From an uncultured Peptostreptococcaceae bacterium (lineage in GTDB: Bacteria; Bacillota; Clostridia; Peptostreptococcales; Anaerovoracaceae), in contig CATJIF010000077.1 in assembly GCA_949740445.1 (NCBI GenBank), positions 1 to 64,000 of the forward strand: a stretch of 64,000 nt of DNA. Reading direction: 5' to 3'. Below, piece by piece: positions 51,620 through 61,400 of this stretch (its first letter is position 1; each line of letters starts with the position of its first letter). The notes beneath the pieces were generated by a model, which worked only from the letters and a program-made list of their open reading frames with translations, was not told the DNA's origin and did not search any database. A program made the position numbers and the translations under genes.

Positions 51620-52678
51620 ATGAAAAAAACTATTTCCCTGCTGCTAACTCTGATCCTTGTTCTGAGCCTGGCAGCCTGCAGCAGCAAAGAAACGCCTACG
51701 GACGACAGTCCGAATCCCCCGACGGAAAACAATCAGATGGAGGGAAGCAGTCAGCGCACTCAATATCCCTTGACCGTTACTACATATAATTATGAAAAGG
51801 AACAGGTTACATATACCCTGGAACAAGCTCCTCAGCGGGTATGGGCGCAGAGCCAGGACAACATTGAAATCCTGCTGGCTCTGGGCCTGAAGGATAAAAT
51901 CGTGGGGGCTTACGGTCTGGATGGAGACATCCGTGAGGACCTGGCCGCAGACTTTTCAGAAATCAACTATTATGACAGCATGCCATCTAAAGAAGAAATT
52001 CTCGCCTTAGAACCGGATTTTATCTCCGGATGGTATTCTACCTTCGATGAAAAGCGCTTGGGTGATGTGGATTTCTGGCATGAGCGGGGCGTGGGAACCT
52101 ACATGGCGCTCAACAGTGCCTGCCGGGGCCCTGCTGCAGAAAACCCTCAGACGGTGGAACACGAGTGCCAGGATATTCTGACGCTGGGGCAGATTTTCGA
52201 TGTACAGGAGCGTGCCCAGGAATTAGTGGATGAGATCCATGACGAATTGGAGAAAATCGAACAGCACCTGGCTGGAAAGACCCGCCTGACCGCTGCTGTT
52301 TTAGAGGATGAGGGCGGCACCTACCGGGTTTACGGCGAGGATGTACTGGGCGGAAACGTAGCTATGTCCGGTGGCGCAGAGCTGGCCGTAGGCAAACACG
52401 GCGAAAATGGAAATATCAGCGCCGAGGATCTGATCGCTGCCAATCCTGATGCTATTTTTATGGTGTGGTATGATGGCTACACTGTAGGCGATACCGATTA
52501 TGCCGGAGAGCACGTTGTTCAGCTCATTACAGAGAATCCTGCATTTTCCAGTTTAAGCGCAGTACAGAACGGGCGGGTCTATCCCATCAATCTCTCCGGT
52601 ATCTATTGCAGTGGTATGCGTACGCTGGACGGCGTACTGGATGTTGCGCGCAATCTCTATCCTGAGTTATACCAGTAA
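51620..52678 (+). CDS. btuF: Corrinoid/iron-siderophore ABC transporter substrate-binding lipoprotein
   Basis: A 352-residue FecB/BtuF-family lipoprotein. The lipobox is LSLAACSS (Cys about 21). The class III binding-protein fold follows, with APQRVWAQSQDNIEILLALG, KEEILALEPDFISGWYS and the C-terminal DLIAANPDAIFMVWYDG and VQNGRVYPI segments. AAGGAGG precedes ATG 51620. The riboswitch makes cobalamin or another corrinoid the likely cargo; the family also includes iron-siderophore binders, so the symbol rests on context. Confidence 0.85.
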   Translation: MKKTISLLLTLILVLSLAACSSKETPTDDSPNPPTENNQMEGSSQRTQYPLTVTTYNYEKEQVTYTLEQAPQRVWAQSQDNIEILLALGLKDKIVGAYGLDGDIREDLAADFSEINYYDSMPSKEEILALEPDFISGWYSTFDEKRLGDVDFWHERGVGTYMALNSACRGPAAENPQTVEHECQDILTLGQIFDVQERAQELVDEIHDELEKIEQHLAGKTRLTAAVLEDEGGTYRVYGEDVLGGNVAMSGGAELAVGKHGENGNISAEDLIAANPDAIFMVWYDGYTVGDTDYAGEHVVQLITENPAFSSLSAVQNGRVYPINLSGIYCSGMRTLDGVLDVARNLYPELYQ

Positions 52679-52696
52679 ACAGGTGCAGGCGCTGAA

Positions 52697-53770
52697 ATGA
52701 ATTTAAAAACAGGTGTATTCCGCGGCAGACCAGCCTATTTGCTGGCAATTTTCGCATTGCTGACAGCACTGATTTTTTCGTTGCTGTGGGCAGTAACTAT
52801 CGGCTCAGTAGACCTGGCTATCGGAGATGTGTACCGAGTCATTGCGCACAAGCTCTTTGGGTGTTTCGATTCTGAGGTCTACGGACGGGGAAGCATGAGC
52901 GATATCGTCTGGTTTGTGCGGCTGCCCCGGTTGGTGCTGGCCATGGGTGTTGGAGCCGCGTTGGCTCTTTCCGGTGCAGTAATGCAGGCCATTGTTAAAA
53001 ATCCACTGGCAGATCCCTATGTGCTTGGAATTTCCTCCGGAGCCTCTCTGGGTGCTACTCTGGCAATTTTATTGGGGATTGGATCTTTTCTGGGTGAAGA
53101 CTATGTAGGTATAGTAGCCTTTGCCGGAGCGTTTCTGGTATCCATGGGGGTCATTGCCCTGGCTAACGTTGGCGGCCGCGCCAATTCGGTCAAACTCATT
53201 CTGGCGGGAACCGCGCTCTCCGCTATTTGCAGCGCGGTTTCTAATTTCGTGCTCTATGTGATCAATAGCAGCAGCGGAGCTTTGGAAGCCGTGGTACGCT
53301 GGACTATGGGAAGTCTCGCCGGAGCTAACTGGGAGAGCAACCTTCTGATGCTCTTGATCTCCGTAGCTGCAACTCTCTTTTTCTGGAGCCAGTACAGGAC
53401 CTTAAATTTGATGCTTTTAGGCGACGAAAGCGCTGTTACTCTGGGCACAGATCTGCATCATTGGCGCATCCTCTATCTGCTCATGGCTTCGCTCTTAGTG
53501 GGCTTCAGCGTCTATACTGCAGGGATTATCGGCTTCGTCGGCCTGATTATCCCCCATGCTGCCCGAATGCTCTTCGGAACAGATCATAAAAAGCTGATTC
53601 CCATATCGGCACTTTTAGGGGCCATCTTTCTCCTGTGGGCAGATGTGCTGTGCCGCGTGCTGTTAGAACGGAAGGAATTACCCATCGGTATTCTGACCTC
53701 CATGATCGGTGCACCCTGCTTTATCTATCTGATGGCCCGTAAGAAGTACGGCTTTGGAGGTGGGGACTGA
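52697..53770 (+). CDS. btuC: BtuC/FecCD-family ABC permease
   Basis: A 357-residue permease with about ten helices. RLPRLVLAMGVGAALALSGA and NPLADPYVLGISSGASLGA are the family hallmarks, and IIGFVGLIIPHAARML contains the coupling helix. It forms the channel of a type II importer. No strong ribosome site is seen (AGGCGC). Its stop overlaps the ATPase start by one base. Confidence 0.92.
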   Translation: MNLKTGVFRGRPAYLLAIFALLTALIFSLLWAVTIGSVDLAIGDVYRVIAHKLFGCFDSEVYGRGSMSDIVWFVRLPRLVLAMGVGAALALSGAVMQAIVKNPLADPYVLGISSGASLGATLAILLGIGSFLGEDYVGIVAFAGAFLVSMGVIALANVGGRANSVKLILAGTALSAICSAVSNFVLYVINSSSGALEAVVRWTMGSLAGANWESNLLMLLISVAATLFFWSQYRTLNLMLLGDESAVTLGTDLHHWRILYLLMASLLVGFSVYTAGIIGFVGLIIPHAARMLFGTDHKKLIPISALLGAIFLLWADVLCRVLLERKELPIGILTSMIGAPCFIYLMARKKYGFGGGD

Positions 53771-54534
53771 TGAAGATAGAAACAAAGGCTGTAGAAGCCC
53801 TCTTCGGCGAAAATCACATTCTCAAGGGCATCGACCTGAACATCGAAGACCATGAGTTAGTAGGCATTATCGGTCCTAACGGCAGCGGAAAATCCACTCT
53901 GTTAAAATGTATCTATCGGGTGCTCAAGCCCTCCGCCGGTGCAGTATATTTGGATGGGAAAGCTCTGAATGCTTATCCCTATAAAGAATCTGCCCAGCGC
54001 ATCGCTGTGGTGGCCCAGCATAATTACTATAATTTCGATTTTTCCGTCAGAGAAGTAGTACTCATGGGACGTGCTCCTCATAAGCGGGCGCTGGAGCGTG
54101 ATACTGCCGAAGATGTTCAAATCGTAGCAGAATCCCTCAGGACAGTAGGAATGGATCGCTTTGCAGATCGTTCCTTCTCCACCCTCTCCGGCGGAGAACA
54201 GCAAAGGGTAATTCTTGCCCGTGCCCTGGCCCAGCAGACGCCCTGCCTGATTTTAGACGAGCCTACCAATCACCTGGACATCAAGTACCAGCTCCAATTG
54301 ATGGATCTGGTACGGGATCTAGATCGAACAGTCATCGCTGCTGTCCATGATCTGAACATCGCCGCCATGTACTGCGACCGGCTCTACGCCATGAAAGACG
54401 GCAGAATCGTGGGGCAAGGCCGTCCCAATGAGCTTCTGACCGCAGAGTTTATCCAGAACATCTACGAAGTAGAGGCTCAGACCATGACAGATCCCTCCGG
54501 AAACCTCCACATTCTGTTTCGTCCCGGTATATGA
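53770..54534 (+). CDS. btuD: BtuD/FepC-type ABC ATPase
   Basis: A 254-residue ATPase. Walker A is IIGPNGSGKST, the signature LSGGEQQRVILARAL, Walker B LILDEPTNHLD and the His switch AVHDLN. It drives the BtuC-type permease. Last gene of the riboswitch-controlled operon. Confidence 0.92.
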   Translation: MKIETKAVEALFGENHILKGIDLNIEDHELVGIIGPNGSGKSTLLKCIYRVLKPSAGAVYLDGKALNAYPYKESAQRIAVVAQHNYYNFDFSVREVVLMGRAPHKRALERDTAEDVQIVAESLRTVGMDRFADRSFSTLSGGEQQRVILARALAQQTPCLILDEPTNHLDIKYQLQLMDLVRDLDRTVIAAVHDLNIAAMYCDRLYAMKDGRIVGQGRPNELLTAEFIQNIYEVEAQTMTDPSGNLHILFRPGI

Positions 54535-54552
54535 CGAAAGAGATTCACTGAA

Positions 54553-54587
54553 AAAACGGATGCGCTCCTGCGCACCCGTTTTTTTAT
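54553..54587 (+). terminator. Terminator of the corrinoid uptake operon
   Basis: AAAACGG-A-TGCGC (54553-54565) pairs with GCGCA-C-CCGTTTT, a short loop, then a long T-run to 54585. It lies between the converging btuD and ABC exporter genes and may work in both directions. Confidence 0.88.
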
Positions 54588-54603
54588 TTCAGCATCTGCT
54601 TTT

Positions 54604-56430
54604 CTATTTCAGCACCCGCGCTGCGTTTTCCTCGGCGAATTGCCGGCTGTACAGGTCGTGGTAATAGCCGCCCTTTTTCAGCAGCTCCAGATGCCTGCCT
54701 TGCTCCACAACCTTCCCGTCTTTTACCACCAGAATCAGATCCGCCTTGCGGATGGTGGAAAGACGATGGGCGATGAGAAATGAGGTCCGGTTCTTCAGCA
54801 GATGGTCGATGGCCTGCTGGATCAGCTGCTCCGTCTGCGTGTCGATGGAGGAGGTCGCCTCATCCAGCACAAAGATGCGCGGATCGGCAAGCACGGCCCG
54901 GGCAAAGGAAATCAGCTGCTTTTCCCCGGTGGACAGGCGGTCGCCGCCCTCGCCCACATCGCTGTCAAAGCCCCGCTCCAGTTTCTCCACCACCGTGTCG
55001 GCGGATACGGCTCTGGCAGCGGCCTGTATCTCTTCTTCGGTAGCATCCAGTCTGCCATAGCGGATATTTTCGCGCACTGTTCCGGAAAACAGGTGCGGAT
55101 TCTGCAGCACGTAGCCGATGTTGGAGTGCAGCCACAGCTGGCTGCGCTCGCGGTAATCCCTGCCGTCGATTAAAATCTGCCCCTCTGTGGGCTCGAAAAA
55201 CCGACAGGCCAGGTTGATGAGCGTGCTCTTTCCCGCCCCGGTCTCGCCGACGATGGCTACTGTGGTTCCCGCAGGGATGTGCAGCGAAAAGTGCGACAGC
55301 ACATTTTCGCCGCCGTCGGGGTAGCGGAAGGTAACGTCGCGGAATTCGATTTCACCGCGCAGCGGTTCCCAGTTCTCGCGCTTTGGATAAAACACATCGC
55401 CATATTTTTCTACCACCTCCGGGCGGTCGGTGATGTCCGGCTGGCGGTCCAAAAGGTCCGTTACCCGCTCGATGGAGGCCTGCATGGAAATGAATTCGGC
55501 GATGTTGGCTGCCGTCATCTGTATGGGCTCGAAGATTCCCACCGCATAGGTGAGGAAGGTAGACAGCGTGGCGATTTCCAGCACCTGCTCGCCCACCATG
55601 TAGCCGCCCCGCAGAAGCACGATGGCTACTGCCGCTGTGGAAAAAAACAGCACCAACGGGATGTAGACGGCATTCAGCCGCGCCGCGCGGATTCCCGCTT
55701 CGTACATCGAGCCTGTCAGCTGGCGGAAACTTTCGCTGTTCTGATCTTCGATTACCAGCGTTTTAGAAGTCTTTGCGCCTGTAATGCCCTCGTTAAACGC
55801 ACCGGTAATCCGGGAGTTCAGCTTGCGCACCTTGCGGTTCCAGTGCAGAATGCGGTTTTGAAAATATCCGGTCAGAAGGGCGATCACTGGCACGATTAAG
55901 ATGACGACCAGCGCCAGCCGCCAGTTGAGCAGCAGCATGGCAGCGAAGGTTCCCGACACGTAGAACAGCGCCCAGAGGATATCGGTCATGTCCCATCCGA
56001 TCATGCTGGCGATTTTGGTGGTATCGCTCATTACCCTGGTAAGCAGGTAGCCCACCGGCGTTACGTTGTAAAACGAAAACGACATTGTCTGCAGATGGGT
56101 AAACAAGTCGCGGCGCATTTCCTTGCCCATGTTCATTTCGATGGACATGGAGTTTCGCGTAAAGGCCACCACCGAAAGGGACTGCGCGATGATTACGACA
56201 AGATAGCAAAGCCCGTAGGGTAAAAACCCGGCAAGCTGATCCGTTTCGATAAAATTGCGGATGGCGTAGCGCTGAAACAGCGGGATGATGACATCAACCA
56301 GCGCGCATACGCCGTTAAAAAGAAACATTCCTGCAAAATCCAGCTTGCGGTTGCGCAGAAACGGAAACAGCCGCTTCCATATGCGGATATCAAAGGATTT
56401 GGTGTATTCCTGCTCGTCGAATCCGGCCAT
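54604..56430 (-). CDS. ABC exporter, subunit with canonical Walker B (heterodimer)
   Basis: A 608-residue half-transporter: six membrane helices (about 25-330), then an ATPase domain. Walker A is VGETGAGKST, Walker B FVLDEATSSID (canonical Glu), but the signature is LSTGEKQ instead of LSGGQ. This matches one half of a heterodimeric exporter such as LmrCD or BmrCD, where one of the two ATP sites is degenerate. Cargo unknown; drugs, lipids or peptides are usual. ATG 56430 has GGGAGG upstream. Its start overlaps the stop of the partner gene. Confidence 0.9.
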   Translation of the reverse strand: MAGFDEQEYTKSFDIRIWKRLFPFLRNRKLDFAGMFLFNGVCALVDVIIPLFQRYAIRNFIETDQLAGFLPYGLCYLVVIIAQSLSVVAFTRNSMSIEMNMGKEMRRDLFTHLQTMSFSFYNVTPVGYLLTRVMSDTTKIASMIGWDMTDILWALFYVSGTFAAMLLLNWRLALVVILIVPVIALLTGYFQNRILHWNRKVRKLNSRITGAFNEGITGAKTSKTLVIEDQNSESFRQLTGSMYEAGIRAARLNAVYIPLVLFFSTAAVAIVLLRGGYMVGEQVLEIATLSTFLTYAVGIFEPIQMTAANIAEFISMQASIERVTDLLDRQPDITDRPEVVEKYGDVFYPKRENWEPLRGEIEFRDVTFRYPDGGENVLSHFSLHIPAGTTVAIVGETGAGKSTLINLACRFFEPTEGQILIDGRDYRERSQLWLHSNIGYVLQNPHLFSGTVRENIRYGRLDATEEEIQAAARAVSADTVVEKLERGFDSDVGEGGDRLSTGEKQLISFARAVLADPRIFVLDEATSSIDTQTEQLIQQAIDHLLKNRTSFLIAHRLSTIRKADLILVVKDGKVVEQGRHLELLKKGGYYHDLYSRQFAEENAARVLK

Positions 56431-58358
56431 TACCGCTCGCCTCCCTTCTGTGCTGTGCCTTCGGTTTCCCCGTCGAGCCACCGGCGGTCGTCGCTGCTCA
56501 TCTGTATGTCATAAATTTCTTTATAGATGCCCGGGCGCGCAATCAGCTGGCTGTGGGTTCCGATATCCGCCACCCGGCCGCCGTCCAGCACTAATATCCG
56601 ATCGGCCTGCATTAGCGTCGTCACCCGATGGGAAATGAGGATCGTCGTTATCCCCTTCAGGTTTTTCTTCAGCGCCTGCCGGATCTTCGCATCCGTCTGC
56701 GCATCCACAGCGGAAAGCGAATCGTCGAACACCATGACTGGAGCGCCGGAAAGCAGCGTCCGCGCAATGGCTACGCGTTGCTTCTGCCCGCCGGACAGCG
56801 TAACGCCGCGTTCACCAACCAACGTTTCGTAGCCGTCTGCAAACTCGGTAATCGCCTCGTCCACGCAGGCTACCGCTGCCGCGTGGCGCAAGTCTGCCTC
56901 CGATGCCTGTGGATGGGTTGCCGCTATGTTTTCGCGTATGGTGCGGGAGAACAGAAACGGCTCTTGCAGCACCAGGCCGATTCTGCGGCGCAGCTGCGCC
57001 CGTCGCAAATGCCGGATATCCACGCCGCCGAGGGTAATGCTCCCCTCGCCCTCCTTCAGGTCGTACAGGCGGGTAAGCAGGTGCACCATCGTGCTCTTTC
57101 CCGAACCCGTTGCCCCTAAAATCGCAAAGGTGCTTCCCTGGGGAATGGTAAACGACACATCCCGCAGCACAGGCTGCCCCTCGTAGCCGAAGCTCACGTG
57201 GTTGAAAACGATATCGCCCGCCTGCGGCATCTCCTGCGCTTGCGGGTCGTCTTCCTCTTCGGGAGCCCGCAGAATGTATCCCACGCGGTCCATAGAAACG
57301 CCGGCCTTGCTCATGTCGGAGAGCACTCTGCCCAGGGCCCGTACCGGCCAGGTCAGCGCTTCGTTGTAGGTAACAAAAGCCAGGAATTCGCCCAGCGTCA
57401 TCCCGCCGTGAACGGTCTCCCACGTTCCCACTAAAATAATCGTCATTACCTGCAGGCAGGTCAGAAGCGTTCCCGAGGCCCAGTAGACCGACAGCAGCTT
57501 TCCCAGGCGTATCCACAGCCGCGAAAAAGCTTCATTTTTTTCGTTAAACCGCTCGACCTCGTAGCGCTCCCGGCCAAAGGCCCTCACCACGCGCACGCCG
57601 GTGAGGTTTTCCTGGGCGCAGGTCGTCAGCGCTCCTTCCGCTTCGTCGGCCAATTTGAAACGCGAAGAAATCCTGCGGTAAAAGACGCCGGAAGAAATTC
57701 CGACCACGGGAATAAACGCCAGCGCCACCAGCGACAGCTTCACGTTCATGGAAAACATAATGCTCAGATACAGCACGATTAAAAAAACCGTGCGCACCAC
57801 TTCCATCAGCTGATTGCAGACAAAACGGCGGATGATATCCACATCGGATGTGCATCGCTGAATCATGTCGCCGGTGGAATGCGCCGTGTGCCAGGCAAAG
57901 CTCAGGCGCTGGATGTGGTTGTATAAATCGTCGCGGATGCCCTTGACGAAAGCTTCCGAACCCTTTGCCAGATACATGCGCTGCCCGTAACTGCAAAAGC
58001 CCCGAAGCACTGCCACTGCCAATACCGCGCAGGCTGCCATCCACAGCGCACTCACGGCGTTTGCCCGCAGGGCAGCAGGCGACAGCAGGCTGCCCCAGTC
58101 TTCTTTTCCCAGCCATCCGCCGATGCGCTGCAGCGCCGATTGCGCAGACAGCAGCGTCGAGGACGGCGTTTCTGACGTTTCCGCTGCTCCTAAGATCGAA
58201 TCCACCGTAATGCGGATAATCTGCGGCGTTACCGCATTTAAAATCATGCTCAAACAGGCGCAGACAAGCCCCGCAGCAAAATATCGCTTACACCTGTGCA
58301 AATATCGTAAAATCATCGCGGTTTTTTCCTGCCGCGACATCTTAAATACCGGTTCCAA
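56430..58358 (-). CDS. ABC exporter, subunit with degenerate Walker B (heterodimer), TTG start
   Basis: A 642-residue half-transporter with six helices and an ATPase domain: Walker A LGATGSGKST, intact signature LSGGQKQRVAIAR, and Walker B VMVFDDSLSAVD, in which the catalytic Glu is replaced by Asp. Its partner has the opposite set of changes, as expected in an asymmetric heterodimer. The start is TTG 58358, 8 nt after AGGAGGTG; the ATG at 58340 is too far from it. The segment between the first two helices has a longer outside loop (about residues 55-90) than usual. Confidence 0.88.
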   Translation of the reverse strand: MEPVFKMSRQEKTAMILRYLHRCKRYFAAGLVCACLSMILNAVTPQIIRITVDSILGAAETSETPSSTLLSAQSALQRIGGWLGKEDWGSLLSPAALRANAVSALWMAACAVLAVAVLRGFCSYGQRMYLAKGSEAFVKGIRDDLYNHIQRLSFAWHTAHSTGDMIQRCTSDVDIIRRFVCNQLMEVVRTVFLIVLYLSIMFSMNVKLSLVALAFIPVVGISSGVFYRRISSRFKLADEAEGALTTCAQENLTGVRVVRAFGRERYEVERFNEKNEAFSRLWIRLGKLLSVYWASGTLLTCLQVMTIILVGTWETVHGGMTLGEFLAFVTYNEALTWPVRALGRVLSDMSKAGVSMDRVGYILRAPEEEDDPQAQEMPQAGDIVFNHVSFGYEGQPVLRDVSFTIPQGSTFAILGATGSGKSTMVHLLTRLYDLKEGEGSITLGGVDIRHLRRAQLRRRIGLVLQEPFLFSRTIRENIAATHPQASEADLRHAAAVACVDEAITEFADGYETLVGERGVTLSGGQKQRVAIARTLLSGAPVMVFDDSLSAVDAQTDAKIRQALKKNLKGITTILISHRVTTLMQADRILVLDGGRVADIGTHSQLIARPGIYKEIYDIQMSSDDRRWLDGETEGTAQKGGER

Positions 58359-58449
58359 TGTTCTCACCTCCTTCGCGTCTTTGCTCCCTTTGCCGCCCGG
58401 CAGCCCGTTGCGGTCAAGGCCGAGGCAACAATCCACTCTTTATTTCTGA

Positions 58450-61400
58450 CTATTTCCGATACCGGCATCCGCTGAATGCCGTATCGAAATAACATACGCT
58501 CTGATATCCGCAGTAGGTGCAGGCGGACATATCCTTTACCTTCTGCGGATGCGGGCTGATTTCGCCTTCGGCCAGTTCTGTGCACAGTTTTCGGATGGTC
58601 TGGCCGACTTCCTGCCGGAACTTTCCGAACTCCTCTGCGGACAGCAGCAGAGACTCTGATGATTTTGACAATGCCCCATCTCTCTTTCGCCTCAGTGCAA
58701 CTACCTGCGATTCGTCCACAAAATCGCCGGCCACTTCGGAAATAACCTCCGGCTCTTCTACCATCAGTCCATTCATCTGAAAGCTCTTTATCAATTCGTT
58801 GTCTATCTTGTCGGAAAGCTCGTCGATTCCGCATTCGGTTACATTGGCTGACGGCTCATCGATCCGGAAGTAAAATACGCCGGCAGGCTTTGCGTGCGCG
58901 CCGCTGCCTCCTACAGCCCCTTCCAGATACAACATCAGCTGAAGCCGCCATCCGCTGACCGCCTCTTCTTTCTGGAATTTCTCCCTGCCGGATTTATAGT
59001 CAATGATTTTAACGTATGAGCTTCCGTCGCTTCCCGGCAGAATATCCACGCGGTCGATTTTTCCTTCGACGCGCACGCCCGGCAAAATATCTATAGGCGG
59101 AAAGGCATTTTGCCGCCCGCGGCCAAATCCGGCTTCCAGATACATGCGGCTGATTTTTCCCTGCCGCACGTGCTGAATCAGCGCCCACGCTGCCTGAAAG
59201 CAGATGCGCTTCATGCGGTCCAGACGATATCCCTCACGGCCACCGGAGCGCAGCACCGCTTCGCTGTAAGCGTCGGCAATTTGATCCATCAGCTGCGACA
59301 CCTTTTCGCGGCACTCCTCCTGCGCAATCGTCATCCACGGAGAAGAAGCGTCGGTAATCGCTGTTCCCGGTACGCTCAGCCAGCGGGAAAGCTCCATCAG
59401 GCACTGATGGTATACGTCGCCAGCCTCGCGCCCGCTCACCTCAAAGACCCGGCGCTCCTCCGGCCGAAGCCCGTACTGCAGAAAATGCTGAAACGGGCAG
59501 TGCCCGAATCGCTCTAACCGCGAGGGGCTGAGAACCAGCTGGTCGTATCCTTCTTTTTTGTATATGCGTTCGATCAGCTGCCGGTCCAGTTTCTGCACGC
59601 GGTTGTCAAACAGCAGTCCTTCGCGCATGGGATGCAGCCTGTCCGGCGCTTCTTTCAGATACCAGTTGAGCACCTCTATCCAGGCGGCGGGCAGACGCCT
59701 CTCTGTTTTTTGCCCGTCTTCGCCTTCGGAAAGCCCCCGCATAGCTCGCGTGAGATGCTCCAATGTACTCTTCCGGCCCTGAATCAGGCCCAGAGGATTG
59801 CCTTCGTTTACAATGTCTGCCTCCTCTGCCATGCCGGGGAAAATGCTGCGCAGCTTTTCGTAGATGAGCGAGGGACGGACCGCACCGCCCTCTCCGTCAG
59901 CCGCCGTATAGCTGATCCACAGCCGCTCCGAGGGCTTTGACAAATTCTTATAAATCGCGATCTTTTCTTCCTGGACGCGCCAGCTATCGTTTTTGCAAAG
60001 CTGAATGTCCTTGGCTAACAACAGGTCCTTTTCGCCCTCCGACAACAGATCTTCCGAAGCGCCCGGACCGGGCAGCAGCCCGTCGTTTGCCCCAAGCACC
60101 AAAAGGGCCTTTACCCTTCCTGTTCTGGTCCTCTGCATTGTTCCCACAATAATCTGGTCGAAGGACGGCGGAAGCAGGCCGATCTCCACCGCTGCAAATC
60201 CGGCGTTCAGCATGGCGGCATAATCCGCAGATGACAGTTCTTCCTGTCCTGAAAGCTCTACGATCTGGTCGAAAAGGCCGGCGATGACCTTCCATATCTG
60301 TGCGGTTTCCAAAAGCAATTCTTTTTCGCCTTCCTGCTCCAGTCGGTCGCACAGCTCAGCAAGCCTCTCCGGCAGATTTACTACCTCTGCCAGATGCTGA
60401 TATAATGCACGGGTTTTTCCAAGCCCTGTCCTTTCCTTTTTCAGCGCGGCCCGCAGAAGGTCTATCGGCTCCGCAACCCGCCGGCGCATGTCCTCCAGCC
60501 GGGCAAGCCCTTCCTCGCCGTACCGGCTCTTCCCGTAGCGGAAGGGGCGGCTCAGGTCCCGTTCCGCGCTGCGGTAAGCCAGTACGTAGTTCTCGAGCTC
60601 TTCCCCTTCGTCGCGGCTGAGGCAGGTTAGTCCTGTTTTAATCAACCGGAAGGCTTCTTCATAGCGCAGCCGGCCGGCCAGTGCATCTAAAAGCGCCATG
60701 ATGTACTCCACAGCCGGATGGTGCAGCACTGTCCTCTTTTTATCTAAAAATACAGGGATGCCGTATTTCTGAAACACCCTTACGATGACAGAGCCCCTGC
60801 TTTCCAGGTCGTTGCAGATGACGGCGATATCCTCACAGCGATATCCATAGTCGCGCAGCAGTGCCGTAATCCCGGCAGCTGCCGTCTCCGCCTCCGTATA
60901 AAAACTCGAAGCGCGGCAAAAGCGAATCGCCTTTCCGCCATCGTCTGCCGCTTCGCTGCCTTTCCCTTTTCCACCTGCCGCTTCGCTGCTGTTTTCCTTT
61001 TTGGCAGCTTCATAGGTTTTGTGCGGCCATGCATACAGCTGCCGCTCCAGATGCTCCAGCGGAAATGGCCTCTGCGTCCTGCGGAATTCATCGCTGATAG
61101 CCTGCTGCTCCCAGATGGTCCCTTGTTCGATTGCCATCCTGCGCAGCTGGTCCATAACGCTTTTCGCCAGGCGGAACAGATCGCCGTCGGCCGGTTCCTC
61201 CTCGGGCCCGCAGACGCCGGCATCGCCTATCATCACCAGATTGACATCCGCGGCGCAGGCCATCAGCCGGCCAAACAGCGCCAGCATGCGGGGCGTAAAC
61301 GAATCGAAACCGTAAAACCAGAATTCTCCTGCCCTCACCATGGCGGAATGGGGAATCTGCTCTGTCACCAGCCGCGTATAGTCTTCTGTATCTATGTACT

